Positions 36,256-44,913 are shown, counted from the first letter of the stretch. The stretch: DNA of 64,000 nt from Azospirillum tabaci (GCF_014596085.1 NZ_JACCJY010000006.1:62001-126000), one strand, 5' to 3'. Made by a program: numbers and translations. The notes: generated from the sequence alone by a model not told the origin.

Positions 36256-36786
36256 TCACGGACGGCCCCCGTTCCCGTGGAGCGGGCGGATCGACAAAAC
36301 CGCCAGAATCTCCGCGACACAGGCATCAACCTCGCGGCCCGCCGTATCAACCACAGCGTCCGGCCCATCCCAGGGCTCGTAGTTCCGGCCCATCACCGCC
36401 GCCCAGGAGGGCGGACGGTGCCCGTCGATGTCGCTTCGACGGGTTTCGACACGGCGCCGGTGCTCGACAGGGTCGGAGCACGCAACCTCCACCTCGACCA
36501 GCCGTACCCCGGCCTGAGACGCCGTGGCGCGCCACGCCTCACGCGTGATCCGGACCGGGTTGACGCAATCCGCGATGACGGTGGCGCCAAGCCGAAGATT
36601 GTCGCCGGCCAAGGCGTAGGCGACCACATAGCCTTGCGGACCGACAGCGGCGTCGGCGCCACCGGCCATGCGAATCGCCTGTTCGATCGTGTCGATCCGC
36701 AGATGAAACGCGCCGAGCCGTCGCGCCAACACACGGGCGATGGTTGTTTTTCCGGTTCCAGGCAGTCCACCGAAGACGATCAACAT
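36256..36786 (-). CDS. P-loop kinase-like ATP-binding protein
   Basis: A 176-residue AAA-type small kinase fold with Walker A GLPGTGKTT (residues 7-15) and a following IDTIEQAIR segment as in zeta-toxin-like or gluconate/chloramphenicol-phosphotransferase-like kinases. The HRRRVETRRSDIDGHRPPSW segment may be the lid. Substrate unknown; no antitoxin-like gene is beside it. It ends 8 bases past the convergent small membrane protein. Confidence 0.82.
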   Translation of the reverse strand: MLIVFGGLPGTGKTTIARVLARRLGAFHLRIDTIEQAIRMAGGADAAVGPQGYVVAYALAGDNLRLGATVIADCVNPVRITREAWRATASQAGVRLVEVEVACSDPVEHRRRVETRRSDIDGHRPPSWAAVMGRNYEPWDGPDAVVDTAGREVDACVAEILAVLSIRPLHGNGGRP

Positions 36787-36830
36787 GCGCCGCTCTTCTC
36801 AGGGCCGGTGCGTGTCTCGTTCCACACCCG

Positions 36831-37328
36831 TTACGCGGTCGCGCCGAACGCTTCGGGAGACAGCACCAGCACGCCGTCCTCGTCGGCGAAGACCAGATCG
36901 CCGGGATTGACGCGGATGCCGGCCAGCGTCACCGGCAGATCCTTCTGCCCCTCGCCGTTGCGGACGGTCTTGCGCGGGATCGCCGCCAGCGCCTTGATGC
37001 CCAGATCCAGCGTGGCGAGCACCGCGGCGTCACGGACGCAGCCGTGGATGACCACGCCCTCCCAGCCGTTCTTCACCGCGTCCTTGGCGATCAGGTCGCC
37101 CATCAGGGCGGCGCGCAGGCCGCCGCCGCCGTCCACCACCAGCACCTTGCCCTGCCCCGGCGTGCCCAGCACCTCCTTGACGCGGGAATTGTCCTCGAAG
37201 CACTTCACGGTCACCGCCGCGCCGCTGAATTTGAAACGCCGGCCGAAATCGCGGAAGACGGGATCGGCGACGCGGGCGGTCTTCTCGAACCGGTCATAGA
37301 GGTCGCAGGTGCTGTCGAAATCGGTCAT
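36831..37328 (-). CDS. RraA-family protein (RNase E inhibitor or HMG/oxaloacetate aldolase type)
   Basis: A 165-residue RraA-fold protein. The signature GQGKVLVVDGGGGLRAALMG-DLIA (about 70-93) with WEGVVIHGCVRDAAVL and the PRKTVRNGEGQKDLPVTLAG stretch matches the family, whose members either bind RNase E (RraA) or are divalent-metal aldolases/decarboxylases on 4-hydroxy-4-methyl-2-oxoglutarate or oxaloacetate. The G-x20-R-D aldolase residues are present, so enzymatic activity is possible. Start ATG 37328 (MTDFDSTCDLYD). Confidence 0.88.
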   Translation of the reverse strand: MTDFDSTCDLYDRFEKTARVADPVFRDFGRRFKFSGAAVTVKCFEDNSRVKEVLGTPGQGKVLVVDGGGGLRAALMGDLIAKDAVKNGWEGVVIHGCVRDAAVLATLDLGIKALAAIPRKTVRNGEGQKDLPVTLAGIRVNPGDLVFADEDGVLVLSPEAFGATA

Positions 37329-37385
37329 GCGGTTTCGCTCCCCTTCTTTGGCTTTGACGGCAGGATACCCCCAAACCAACGATGG

Positions 37386-38432
37386 TCAATCCTCCGGGGA
37401 GGCGATGGCCCCCGTGCTGGTACGCTCCAGGATGGCGCTGCGGCGGAAGCGGTAGAGTTCGGCGGGGCGCCCGCCGGTCTGGCTCTCATACTGGCCGGTC
37501 GGCTCCACCAACCCGCCGGAGATCATCAGGCGCCGGAAATTCTGCTTGTGCAGCCGCTCGCCGGACAGCGCCTCCACCACCTGCTGAAGCTGGTGCAGGG
37601 TGAAGGTCGGGGGCAGCAGTTCGAACACGATGGGGCGGTATTTCAGCTTGCCGCGCAGCCGTTCCAGCGCCGTCGCCAGGACTCGGCGGCCGTCGCGCGC
37701 CATCGGACGCCCCAGCGCGCGGGGCATCTCCAGCCGCACCGTCCGCTCCTCCACCCCCGCCCGCCGGGCCAGGTCGTGGTCGCGGAACGCCTCCACCACC
37801 AGCCCGGCCTCGTAAAGCAGCTCGTAGCGCTCCAGCACCCTTTCGGAATCCCACTCCCCGCCGTCCAGGGCGAAGGCCATGCGGGCGCGCTCGCCGCGGC
37901 GGGCGCGGGCGGGCTCGTCTGGCGCCGCGGCGACCCAGCGGGCCAGCGCCGGGCGGATCACCGAATCGAGCAGAGCCGGCGGCGAATCGCGCCAATCCTC
38001 CCAGGGGAAGAACTCGTAGAGCCCGCGCCACTCCGCCCCGTCAATGCGCAGCGGCGCCTCGCGCAGCAAGGCCAGATAGCCGACTACCAGCGAGCGCGGG
38101 CCGCCGAACAGCTCGTGCGGGTCGCGGTAGCGGTCGCCGAAGCTGTAGAGCTGCTCCACATAGCGCAGGGTCAGCCCGGCCGCGTCCTCCGCCACCGCGC
38201 GCAGACCGTCCTGCAGGGTGCGGAAGCGTTCGGGATCGAAGGGCGCACCGGGCAGCGCGTCGCGGTGGGGCGGCGGCTCGTCGCCGCGGCGGTGCGATTC
38301 GGGGATTTCGAAGCCGCTGCGCACGGTCACCACGCGCGGCTCGGCGCCGTTCGCCGAGGAAACGCCCACCGAAACGATGGCCGCCGTCAGGCCGATCTGT
38401 GTTTCCAAGCCGATCTGTCTTTCCCCCGCCAC
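37386..38432 (-). CDS. Nudix-related NAD metabolism regulator (NrtR-like)
   Basis: A 348-residue protein with an N-terminal Nudix-like domain (IGLTAAIVSVGVSSANGAEP; YVEQLYSFGDRYRDP; SLVVGYLALLR) and a C-terminal winged helix (ELLPPTFTLHQLQQVVEALSGERLH broken at the hinge; NFRRLMISGGLVEPTGQ). This order matches the alphaproteobacterial NAD-regulator group, related to NrtR repressors that sense ADP-ribose. A catalytic Nudix box with GX5EX7REUXEE is not visible, agreeing with a sensor role. The start is probably GTG 38432. The frame is open far upstream, but that part is antisense to the DUF47 gene. Confidence 0.8.
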   Translation of the reverse strand: MAGERQIGLETQIGLTAAIVSVGVSSANGAEPRVVTVRSGFEIPESHRRGDEPPPHRDALPGAPFDPERFRTLQDGLRAVAEDAAGLTLRYVEQLYSFGDRYRDPHELFGGPRSLVVGYLALLREAPLRIDGAEWRGLYEFFPWEDWRDSPPALLDSVIRPALARWVAAAPDEPARARRGERARMAFALDGGEWDSERVLERYELLYEAGLVVEAFRDHDLARRAGVEERTVRLEMPRALGRPMARDGRRVLATALERLRGKLKYRPIVFELLPPTFTLHQLQQVVEALSGERLHKQNFRRLMISGGLVEPTGQYESQTGGRPAELYRFRRSAILERTSTGAIASPED

Positions 38433-38669
38433 GCGCCCCCCACCTCCCCGCTGCCGATCCGTCGGCGGCAGGATAAGCGGCCCGCCGCGGCAAATCACCG
38501 GTCTTTCCGCCGGGCACCCCCGTGAAATCTCGCCGCAAGCCGGCCCGGCATGACACTTTTGTGACTCCCCACGAGCGCCGGGGATGTTACACCAGCCGCG
38601 ACGCTGAGGCTCGCGCGCGTCCGTGCGGGTCCCCAGCACTGCAGGCCGGCGTAAGTTGGAGACCCACGC

Positions 38670-39323
38670 ATGCTGAATTTGTTCCGGGCCCTGATGCCGC
38701 GCGAAGAACGGTTTTTCGACCTGTTCGCCGACCACGCCCGGACCGTCGCCACGGGCGCCGAGACGCTGCGGGCGATGATGGCCAGCGGCCAGGACCTGGA
38801 GGAGCGGTTCCAGACCATCCGCCGGGTCGAGAGCGAGGCCGACGCCATCGAGAAGGAGATCCAACTCGCCGTCCACCGCACCTTCATCGTGCCCTTCGAC
38901 CGTTCGGACATCCAGGAACTCGGCAAGCGGATGGACGACGTGCTCGACCTCATCGAGGAGACCGCGCGTCACCTCGTGGAGGCGGGCTTCACCGACTACA
39001 CGCCGGAAATGCACGCCCAGGCCGACGCCATCGTGCGCTGCACCGCCCGGCTGAGCGCGGGCATCCCCTTGCTCCGCGACATTCCCAAACACGTCGAGCA
39101 ACTCCACGCGATGACCGCCGAGGTCTCGCGGATCGAGAGCGAAGGCGACCGGCTCCTGCGCGAGGCCAAGCACCGGCTGCGCGACGAGAGCGGCGGGCTC
39201 GACGCCCCCATCACCCATCGCCACGCCCTTCAACGCGAGATCATCGAGCTGCTGGAACGCGTGCTCGATGCCTGCGAGGACGTGGCCGACACCATCGACG
39301 GCATCATCGTCGAACAGGTCTGA
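38670..39323 (+). CDS. DUF47 (PhoU-like) accessory protein of the Pit transporter
   Basis: A 217-residue PhoU-like DUF47 protein: helical throughout, with MPREERFFDLFADHARTVA, ESEADAIEKEIQLAVHRTFI and PFDRSDIQELGKRMDDVLD. Such proteins are encoded just before PitA-type phosphate transporters and are thought to control them. The pitA-type gene follows after only 4 bases. A GGAG (38657-38660) precedes ATG 38670. Confidence 0.92.
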   Translation: MLNLFRALMPREERFFDLFADHARTVATGAETLRAMMASGQDLEERFQTIRRVESEADAIEKEIQLAVHRTFIVPFDRSDIQELGKRMDDVLDLIEETARHLVEAGFTDYTPEMHAQADAIVRCTARLSAGIPLLRDIPKHVEQLHAMTAEVSRIESEGDRLLREAKHRLRDESGGLDAPITHRHALQREIIELLERVLDACEDVADTIDGIIVEQV

Positions 39324-39327
39324 TCCC

Positions 39328-40335
39328 ATGGAAGCCGCTACCCTCGCCCTGCCCATCCTCATCGGGCTGATCGGCGTCGCCCTCCTCTTCGATTTCCTCA
39401 ACGGGCTGCACGACGCGGCCAACTCCATCGCGACGGTCGTCTCCACCCGCGTGCTGTCGCCGCGGACCGCCGTCGCCATGGCCGCCTTCTTCAACTTCAT
39501 CGCTTTCCTGTTCTTCGGGCTGCATGTGGCGACCACCATCGGCACCGGCATCGTCGGGGCGGGGGTGGTGGACCCGCACGTCATCTTCGGCGCGCTGATG
39601 GGCGCCATCGTCTGGAACGTCTTCACCTGGTGGCTGGGCATCCCGTCCAGCTCCTCCCACGCGCTGATCGGCGGCCTCGTCGGGGCCGGCGTGGCGAAGG
39701 CCGGGCTGGACGCCGTGGTGGTGTCCGGTCTGGCGAAGACCGCTGCGGCCATCGTCGTCTCGCCGGTGGTCGGCTTCCTGCTGGCCAGCGTGATGATCGT
39801 GACGGTGTCCTGGCTGTTCCGGCGCACCACCCCCTTCGCGGTCGACCGGCTGTTCCGTCATGTGCAGATCGGCTCCGCCGCGCTCTACAGCCTGGGGCAC
39901 GGCGGCAACGACGCGCAGAAGACCATGGGCATCATCGCCGTCCTGCTCTATTCGCAGGGCATGCTGGGGGCGACCTTCCACGTGCCCTTCTGGGTGGTCA
40001 TCACCTGTCAGGCCGCGATGGGGCTGGGCACGCTGTTCGGCGGCTGGCGGATCGTCAAGACCATGGGGTCCAAGCTGACCGACCTGAAGCCGGTCCAGGG
40101 CTCCTGCGCGGAGACGGGCGGCGCCATCACCCTGTTCGCCGCGACGTGGCTCGGCGTGCCGGTCAGCACCACCCACACCATCACCGGCGCGATCATCGGC
40201 GTCGGCGCCGCCCGCCGCACCAGCGCGGTGCGCTGGGGTCTGGCGCAGGGCATCGTCATGGCCTGGGTCATCACCCTGCCGGCGACCGCCATCGTCGGCG
40301 CGGTGTTCTACGAGCTGTCGCGGGTGCTGTGGTAA
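39328..40335 (+). CDS. Low-affinity inorganic phosphate transporter, PitA family
   Basis: A 335-residue PiT-family membrane protein with about 10 helices. Both repeats of the phosphate signature are visible: GLHDAANSIATVVSTRVL (residues 25-42) and GHGGNDAQKTMGIIAVL near residue 190. It takes up phosphate, usually as the metal-phosphate complex, with protons. It follows the DUF47 gene with nearly no gap and ends before the shared terminator at 40420. Confidence 0.95.
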   Translation: MEAATLALPILIGLIGVALLFDFLNGLHDAANSIATVVSTRVLSPRTAVAMAAFFNFIAFLFFGLHVATTIGTGIVGAGVVDPHVIFGALMGAIVWNVFTWWLGIPSSSSHALIGGLVGAGVAKAGLDAVVVSGLAKTAAAIVVSPVVGFLLASVMIVTVSWLFRRTTPFAVDRLFRHVQIGSAALYSLGHGGNDAQKTMGIIAVLLYSQGMLGATFHVPFWVVITCQAAMGLGTLFGGWRIVKTMGSKLTDLKPVQGSCAETGGAITLFAATWLGVPVSTTHTITGAIIGVGAARRTSAVRWGLAQGIVMAWVITLPATAIVGAVFYELSRVLW

Positions 40336-40419
40336 CAGCCCAGGCGGCGCCGGGACAGGGCACGGCGGGCTGAAAGGCCCGCCACCGGCCTCCGGCCCGG
40401 CAACAGAACGCGAAACGCG

Positions 40420-40446
40420 AAAAGGGCGGCCCGTGGCCGCCCTTTT
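40420..40446. terminator. Bidirectional terminator between pit and tRNA-Gly
   Basis: Perfect 12-bp stem aaaagggcggcc (40420-40431) with ggccgccctttt (40435-40446), 3-base loop, followed by tcg on + and a run of T on the minus strand. It serves the phosphate transporter on one side and the tRNA transcript on the other. Confidence 0.92.
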
Positions 40447-40468
40447 TCGTACCATCCGCGTTGTACAA

Positions 40469-40543
40469 TGGAGCGGGCGAAGGGATTCGAACCCTCGACC
40501 CCAACCTTGGCAAGGTTGTGCTCTACCCCTGAGCTACGCCCGC
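40469..40543 (-). tRNA. tRNA-Gly (anticodon GCC)
   Basis: On the minus strand the gene starts GCGGGCGTAGCTCAGGGGTA, has the anticodon stem CAACC-TTGCCAA-GGTTG with anticodon GCC, the T arm GGGTTCGAATCCC, and closes with CGCCCGC, discriminator T and an encoded CCA (40469-40471). The 7-bp acceptor stem pairs fully. It reads GGC and GGU codons. Confidence 0.97.
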
Positions 40544-40816
40544 GCCGCTCCAGCGGAGGAGCGCCCGTATACGCCCCGGCGGCGGTCAAGGCAAGCCTAT
40601 TTTTTCCCGCGACACCAATCCGTGCGTCGGTGGTGCGTCGGCACGGCAGGAATGCAGGCCGGCATGAGCCGCCGCTTGCGGATTGCATGAGTTAACATAC
40701 CAACATATGTTAGGCTGCCTCGTTCAGAACAAAATTGCCAATCCAATGTTTTGAATGTCTGCGCATTTGAATTTGTTTCCTCTAACATGCCGATGACGCT
40801 CCGCAGGGGGGCTTCG
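40544..40816. other. Intergenic region with an A/T-rich promoter area
   Basis: From 40690 the composition turns A/T-rich. There is an inverted repeat taacat (40693-40698) and atgtta (40706-40711), and a further ctaacat near 40791. These are likely promoter and operator elements of the cyclase gene; the binding protein is unknown. The frame of the cyclase is open from 40751 but lacks a ribosome site there. Confidence 0.5.
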
Positions 40817-43800
40817 ATGGCCGGAACGGACATGGACTTGGGCGGATCGCAACCGATGCCCATGGCGGCGCCTCGGGAGGCGTCGTGCCGGCCCATGCCC
40901 GCGCCCAACGCCACACCGGCCACCGACTCGCCGGATGGCGGATCGTCCCGGCGCAACAGCGCGGAACGCAAGGTCGTCACCGTTCTGTTCGCCGACATCG
41001 TCGAATCCTCCAGCATGGTGTCGGGCCGCGACCCGGAGGAGGCCGACCAGACCCTGCTCACCATCCTGCAGGTCCTCACCGACGCGGTGGAGCGCTACGG
41101 CGGCACGGTGGCCCAGGTGCTGGGCGATGGGATCATGGCGGTGTTTGGCGCTCCTTCCGCGCTGGAGGACCACGCGCTGCGCGCCTGCCTCGCCGCGCAG
41201 GACATCGCCCGCTCGGCCATCGATTCGGACGAGTTCAAGATGCGGGTCGGCATCAGCTCCGGCGAGGTGGTGGCCCAGATCATCGAGACGGGGGTCTGGA
41301 CCGACTACCGCACGGTGGGCGAGACCGTGCACATCGCCGCCAAGCTGCAGCAGCGGGCGCACCCCAACAGCGTGCTGCTGAGTCGCGAGACGCTGGACCT
41401 CGTGCCCAAAGGCCTGACCGTCCGCCCGGCGGGAACGCTGCGCCTGTCCGCCACGGCGGAGCCGGTGACCGCCTTCGCGCTGGAGGCGGCGCGGGCGATG
41501 CGGCGCACGGCGATGGACCTGCTGTCCGCCGAAGGCACCCTGTTCGTCGGGCGCCGGCCCGAGCTGGCGGTGCTGACCGGCGCGCTGCGGCAGGCCGAGC
41601 GGGGCCGCGGCGCCTGCGCCATTCTGATCGGGGAAGCCGGAATCGGCAAATCCCGGCTGACCGGAGAGCTGATGCGCAGCCCGGAGGCCGCGTCCTTCAC
41701 CACCACCATCTGGCCGCAGTTCCCCATCCGCCGTCTGGGCGACCCCGACGACCTGGAGGCGGCAGCCCAGTGCCTCGCCCTGTCGGTGTGCGGAGCACCG
41801 GACGGCTTGGCACAGGATGGCTTGGCACAGGACGGCTCGGCGGTGGCGCGCCTGACCACCGCGGCCGCGCGCAACGGCGGCGAACTGGCCGGCGAGGCGA
41901 TGCGGGAGTTGCTCGGCCAGCCCTCCGTCCACCCGCTGTGGCAAGGGCTCGACCCCGCCCAGAAGGCCGATTTCAGCGTCGAGGGGCTGGTCGCGGCGAT
42001 CCGCGAACTGTCTGTGGAACGCCCGCTGCTGATCCTTGTCGAGGACGCGCACTGGACGCGCGGGCTGACCAACCGCCTGTTGGACGCTCTGGCCGAAGGG
42101 GTGGACGACGCCCGCGTCTTCGTCCTGGTCACCTCTCGGCCGGACACGCCGGGCGGCTGGGCCGCGCCGGATTCCGTCCACGCCATCGCCCTCGAACCGC
42201 TGGAGCCGCTGCAGGCCGACGAGTTCCTGGACCATTGGCTGGGCCACAGCCCGTCGCTGGCCGACCTGAAGGCGCGCGTCGCGACGCAAAGCCAGGGCGT
42301 GCCGCTCTATCTGGAGGAATCGCTGCGCACCCTGGAGACCACCGGGGTCATCGTCGGCACTCCGGGCCGCTACAGCCTGGGCAAGACCGACGCCCGGACG
42401 GCCCTGCCGGCCACGGTGCACGGCTTGCTGGCCTCGCGGATCGACGCGTTGGAGCCCGGCCCGCGGAGGGTGCTGATGCACGCGGCGGTGATCGGCACCT
42501 CGGTCGATCTCGGCCTGCTGCGCGCGGTGTCCCCGGTCCCCGCCGCCGACCTGCCGGCGGCTCTGGCCCGGCTGGAGCAGAGCGGTTTCTTTGCCCGGTC
42601 CCGCCTGCTGCCGAACCTGGAGCTGACATTCCGCCACGCGCTGGTCCAGGAGGTCGCCTACGCCACCCTGACCAAGCGGGAGCGCCAGCCCCTGCACGGG
42701 CGCGTTCTGCACGCCCTGCGGCGGCGGTCCGACCGCAACCTGCCCAACCGGGCGGAGCTGATCGCCCATCACGCCTTCTACGCCGAGGATTGGTCGCTCG
42801 CCTGCGCCTATGGCCGCCGGGCCGGGCGCCGGGCGGAGATGCGCTGCAAGCATTTCGATGCCGGGCGCTTCTACGAGCAGGCTCTGAAGGCCCTGGACCA
42901 TCTGCCGGACACCCGCCGCAACACCCAGCGGCGGATCGACCTGTGGGTCGGCATCCCCCTCGTCCTGCTGCCGCAGGGGCGCCAGTTGGCCGGCGACCCG
43001 CTGGAGGAGGCGCGGGACATGGCGCTGGGCATCGACGACCGGATCCGCTACGCCCGTGCGACCTCGCTCAAGGCGTCCTTCCAGTGGGTCTACGGCGTGC
43101 TGGACGGAGCCATCGCGCTCAGCCGCAGCGCGCTCGACCATCTGGGCAACCAGGGGACGATGGAGTTGCGCATCCAGGGGCTGATGCGGCTGGGCGGCAT
43201 GCTGGTGGACAAGGGGCATTTTCCGGAGGCTCAGGAGAAGCTGGAGCAGGCGCGCACCCTGGCGCTGGCCCATGCTCCGCGCGCGCGGTTCGGCCTGACC
43301 GCGGTGGCGGTCGCCATCACGGCCGCCTATCAGGGCCGCTGCCTCGCCGAACTGGGGCGCGACGACGAGGCCGTCCGGGTGATGCTCCACGCGCTGGACA
43401 TCGCGGAAGAGGTCGGGCACGCCTTCTCCGTGTCGTCGGTGAAGGTCCATCTGGCGCTGGTCCACATCATCGGCGAGCGCTTCGCCGAGGCGCTGCCGCT
43501 GCTGAAGGACGCCGTGACGATCACCGAGGCGACGCGCCTGCACATCTTCCAGCCGATCACGCTGGGCGCGCTGGGCTACGCCATCGCCCGCACCGGCAGC
43601 GCGGCGGAGGGTGCACGCCTGCTCAACGCCAGCCTGGAACAAGCGCACATCCTGAACCACTCGCTGCCCAGGCCGCGAATCCTGAACTGGATGTCCGACC
43701 TGGCCCTCGAGACGGCGCAGCACGACACCGCGATCGGTTGCGCCGCCAAGGCGCTGGGCATCGCGACGGACGCCGGACAACTGTCCGAGCAGGGCTGGTC

Positions 43801-43966
43801 GCACTTCGCCCTGGCCCAGGCCTTCACCGCCACGGGCCAGCATCGCGAAGCCATGGAGCATCTGGCGGCTGCCGAGACGATGAGCCGCCAGCTGTCCATG
43901 ATGCCGCTATCCGACCGCTGCCGGGCCTTCCGCCGCTGCCTCGCCGCGTCCGGCCCGGTGACCTAA
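40817..43966 (+). CDS. Class III adenylate/guanylate cyclase fused to ATPase and TPR domains
   Basis: About 1,049 residues: an N-terminal class III cyclase domain (residues about 45-230), then an AAA-type ATPase with Walker A GEAGIGKS (about 270), a helix-turn-helix-free STAND-like middle, and a C-terminal TPR array. The metal Asp residues are present (FADIVESS, D60; GDGIMAVFG, D104) and the base-selecting Asp is in TDYRTVG. The transition-state Asn and Arg are replaced by His (172) and Lys (176) in GETVHIAAKLQ. ATG 40817 is chosen because AGGGGGG lies just upstream. Confidence 0.88.
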   Translation: MAGTDMDLGGSQPMPMAAPREASCRPMPAPNATPATDSPDGGSSRRNSAERKVVTVLFADIVESSSMVSGRDPEEADQTLLTILQVLTDAVERYGGTVAQVLGDGIMAVFGAPSALEDHALRACLAAQDIARSAIDSDEFKMRVGISSGEVVAQIIETGVWTDYRTVGETVHIAAKLQQRAHPNSVLLSRETLDLVPKGLTVRPAGTLRLSATAEPVTAFALEAARAMRRTAMDLLSAEGTLFVGRRPELAVLTGALRQAERGRGACAILIGEAGIGKSRLTGELMRSPEAASFTTTIWPQFPIRRLGDPDDLEAAAQCLALSVCGAPDGLAQDGLAQDGSAVARLTTAAARNGGELAGEAMRELLGQPSVHPLWQGLDPAQKADFSVEGLVAAIRELSVERPLLILVEDAHWTRGLTNRLLDALAEGVDDARVFVLVTSRPDTPGGWAAPDSVHAIALEPLEPLQADEFLDHWLGHSPSLADLKARVATQSQGVPLYLEESLRTLETTGVIVGTPGRYSLGKTDARTALPATVHGLLASRIDALEPGPRRVLMHAAVIGTSVDLGLLRAVSPVPAADLPAALARLEQSGFFARSRLLPNLELTFRHALVQEVAYATLTKRERQPLHGRVLHALRRRSDRNLPNRAELIAHHAFYAEDWSLACAYGRRAGRRAEMRCKHFDAGRFYEQALKALDHLPDTRRNTQRRIDLWVGIPLVLLPQGRQLAGDPLEEARDMALGIDDRIRYARATSLKASFQWVYGVLDGAIALSRSALDHLGNQGTMELRIQGLMRLGGMLVDKGHFPEAQEKLEQARTLALAHAPRARFGLTAVAVAITAAYQGRCLAELGRDDEAVRVMLHALDIAEEVGHAFSVSSVKVHLALVHIIGERFAEALPLLKDAVTITEATRLHIFQPITLGALGYAIARTGSAAEGARLLNASLEQAHILNHSLPRPRILNWMSDLALETAQHDTAIGCAAKALGIATDAGQLSEQGWSHFALAQAFTATGQHREAMEHLAAAETMSRQLSMMPLSDRCRAFRRCLAASGPVT
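41806..41840. repeat. Short in-frame tandem repeat in the cyclase-ATPase gene
   Basis: Two near-identical 15-base units, gcttggcacaggatg and gcttggcacaggacg, encode GLAQDGLAQDG. They are in frame, adding five residues, and look like a recent duplication in a loop of the ATPase region. Confidence 0.85.
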
Positions 43967-43990
43967 ACGGGTGACCTAAACGGGTGACCT
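43957..43990. repeat. 13-bp tandem duplication across the cyclase stop codon
   Basis: The unit ggtgacctaaacg occurs at 43957-43969 and 43970-43982, then a partial third copy ggtgacct at 43983-43990. The first copy holds the TAA stop (43964-43966) and the second another in-frame-type stop triplet. Confidence 0.93.
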
Positions 43991-44016
43991 GACCCGGTGG
44001 ATGGCCCTCCGGAGCG

Positions 44017-44325
44017 TCAGGCCACCAGCGTGGTGGTGCCCGCGGCGGTGCTGCGGAAGTGATTCAGCACATAGACCCGGACGCTGGTGGCGAAGGGGAT
44101 GCCTTCGGTCCGGCTGTCGTGGATGTCGGCGCACAGCGCCTCCAGCGACTTGCCCTGGGACTTGGCGATGTCCTTCAGCCCGTCCCAGATCGTCGCCTCC
44201 AGCCGCAGGCTGGCGCGGCGCCCCCCGATCGTCAGCGAGCGCGTCACCACGGCGGGCGGTGCCGCGAGCGAGCTGAGGTCGGCCATCTCGTCGAGGCTGC
44301 GGGGAATGCGGCGGTCCAACTTCAT
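44017..44325 (-). CDS. Ribbon-helix-helix (RHH_4-type) protein A
   Basis: A 102-residue protein. The core VVTRSLTIGGRRASLRLEATIWDGLKDIA (seen as strand plus two helices, residues 26-55) fits the RHH_4 family of ribbon-helix-helix DNA binders. A second copy of the family lies at 47870-48256. It is divergent from the 64-residue small ORF across 230 bases that contain two palindromes, so it may regulate that promoter and its own. The sequence after the core (LEALCADIHDSRTEGIPFAT, SVRVYVLNHFRS) is well conserved between both copies. Confidence 0.8.
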   Translation of the reverse strand: MKLDRRIPRSLDEMADLSSLAAPPAVVTRSLTIGGRRASLRLEATIWDGLKDIAKSQGKSLEALCADIHDSRTEGIPFATSVRVYVLNHFRSTAAGTTTLVA

Positions 44326-44382
44326 CGGTACGCTCCTGTCTCGGCTGGCCGGTTCTCGGCTTGGCGATTTTTTCCCAGGTCA

Positions 44383-44397
44383 CCGGAATTTTTCCGG
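44383..44397. promoter_or_regulatory. Short palindrome in the divergent promoter region
   Basis: ccggaa (44383-44388), TTT, ttccgg (44392-44397). It is 58 bases upstream of the RHH start and could be a binding site for an RHH dimer; this is inference from position only. Confidence 0.35.
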
Positions 44398-44457
44398 GAC
44401 TAAACAAGCGTGTGTGCGCGTGTCGGCGATTCTTACCCGGGCACAGGACGTCCGGCA

Positions 44458-44473
44458 TGTGAAGTTCTTCACA
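44458..44473. promoter_or_regulatory. Perfect CRP-type binding site
   Basis: TGTGAAGTTCTTCACA is a full palindrome and matches the CRP consensus TGTGA-N6-TCACA without a mismatch. It is centred about 90 bases before the small ORF and 140 bases before the RHH gene. A CRP-family protein with matching recognition helix is encoded 2.6 kb downstream. Confidence 0.8.
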
Positions 44474-44555
44474 GTCCGGACGGGTCATCGCGGCCAAGGT
44501 TCGACATACCGCAGTATTCGCGGTTCCTCGAAACCCACGCCCAGGAGCTGTTCCC

Positions 44556-44750
44556 ATGACCGCCATCATCGACCAGACCGCCCTCATCCGTGGTGCCGAC
44601 GGCCGTCTCTTCGCCGTGACCGCCCAGGGCGTGACCGAGGTTGCCGAGCAAGCCGCCGAGCTGACCGCCGCCGCCCGCATCGGCGACCGCCGCGCGTTCA
44701 ACGGCGACGACCACGAGGCCGCCCGCCACGCGATCACCCCGGGCCTCTGA
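44556..44750 (+). CDS. 64-residue small protein, candidate YcaO-TfuA substrate peptide
   Basis: The sequence starts MTAIIDQTALIRGADGRLFA, runs through a helical, acidic AVTEVAEQAAELTAAARI-like middle, and ends in RHAITPGL. It has no Cys or Ser, so azoles from Cys/Ser are excluded; only Thr or the backbone could be modified. AGGAG (44542-44546) lies nine bases before ATG 44556. It precedes the ycaO-tfuA genes by 163 bases on the same strand and is preceded by the CRP-type site. Function is inferred from position; no family match is recognised. Confidence 0.6.
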   Translation: MTAIIDQTALIRGADGRLFAVTAQGVTEVAEQAAELTAAARIGDRRAFNGDDHEAARHAITPGL

Positions 44751-44802
44751 TCGGCGGGCGAACCTGCCTGGGCCCGCTGTTCGGGCCTGTTCTTCGGGCC
44801 GT

Positions 44803-44833
44803 GGCGGCCGGTGTTTTCCCTGACCGGCCTGCC
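44803..44833. terminator. Weak hairpin between small ORF and ycaO
   Basis: Stem ggccggt with accggcc around the loop gttttccctg, within 44806-44829. Without a T run it may be a pause or processing site that makes the small ORF more abundant than the enzymes downstream. Confidence 0.35.
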
Positions 44834-44913
44834 ACGGTCCCCGCCCGCTCCCTCGTCCTCCGCCGGTTTCCATTCCGGCTCACCACGGGCATCCCACGGC
44901 GGAGACCCCTCCC

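Noticed and set aside
37386-39830. A single 814-residue protein covering the NAD-regulator and the region antisense to DUF47
   Set aside because: Only the C-terminal 348 residues have a domain structure; the rest is antisense to the DUF47 gene. The gene was set to start at GTG 38432.
40724-43861. A 1,045-codon open frame antisense to the cyclase-ATPase gene
   Set aside because: No family motifs and typical shadow composition; the opposite strand carries a recognisable protein.
44017-44325. RHH protein as antitoxin of a toxin-antitoxin pair
   Set aside because: No small toxin-like gene overlaps or follows it; the family's paralogue at 47870 also stands without a toxin.
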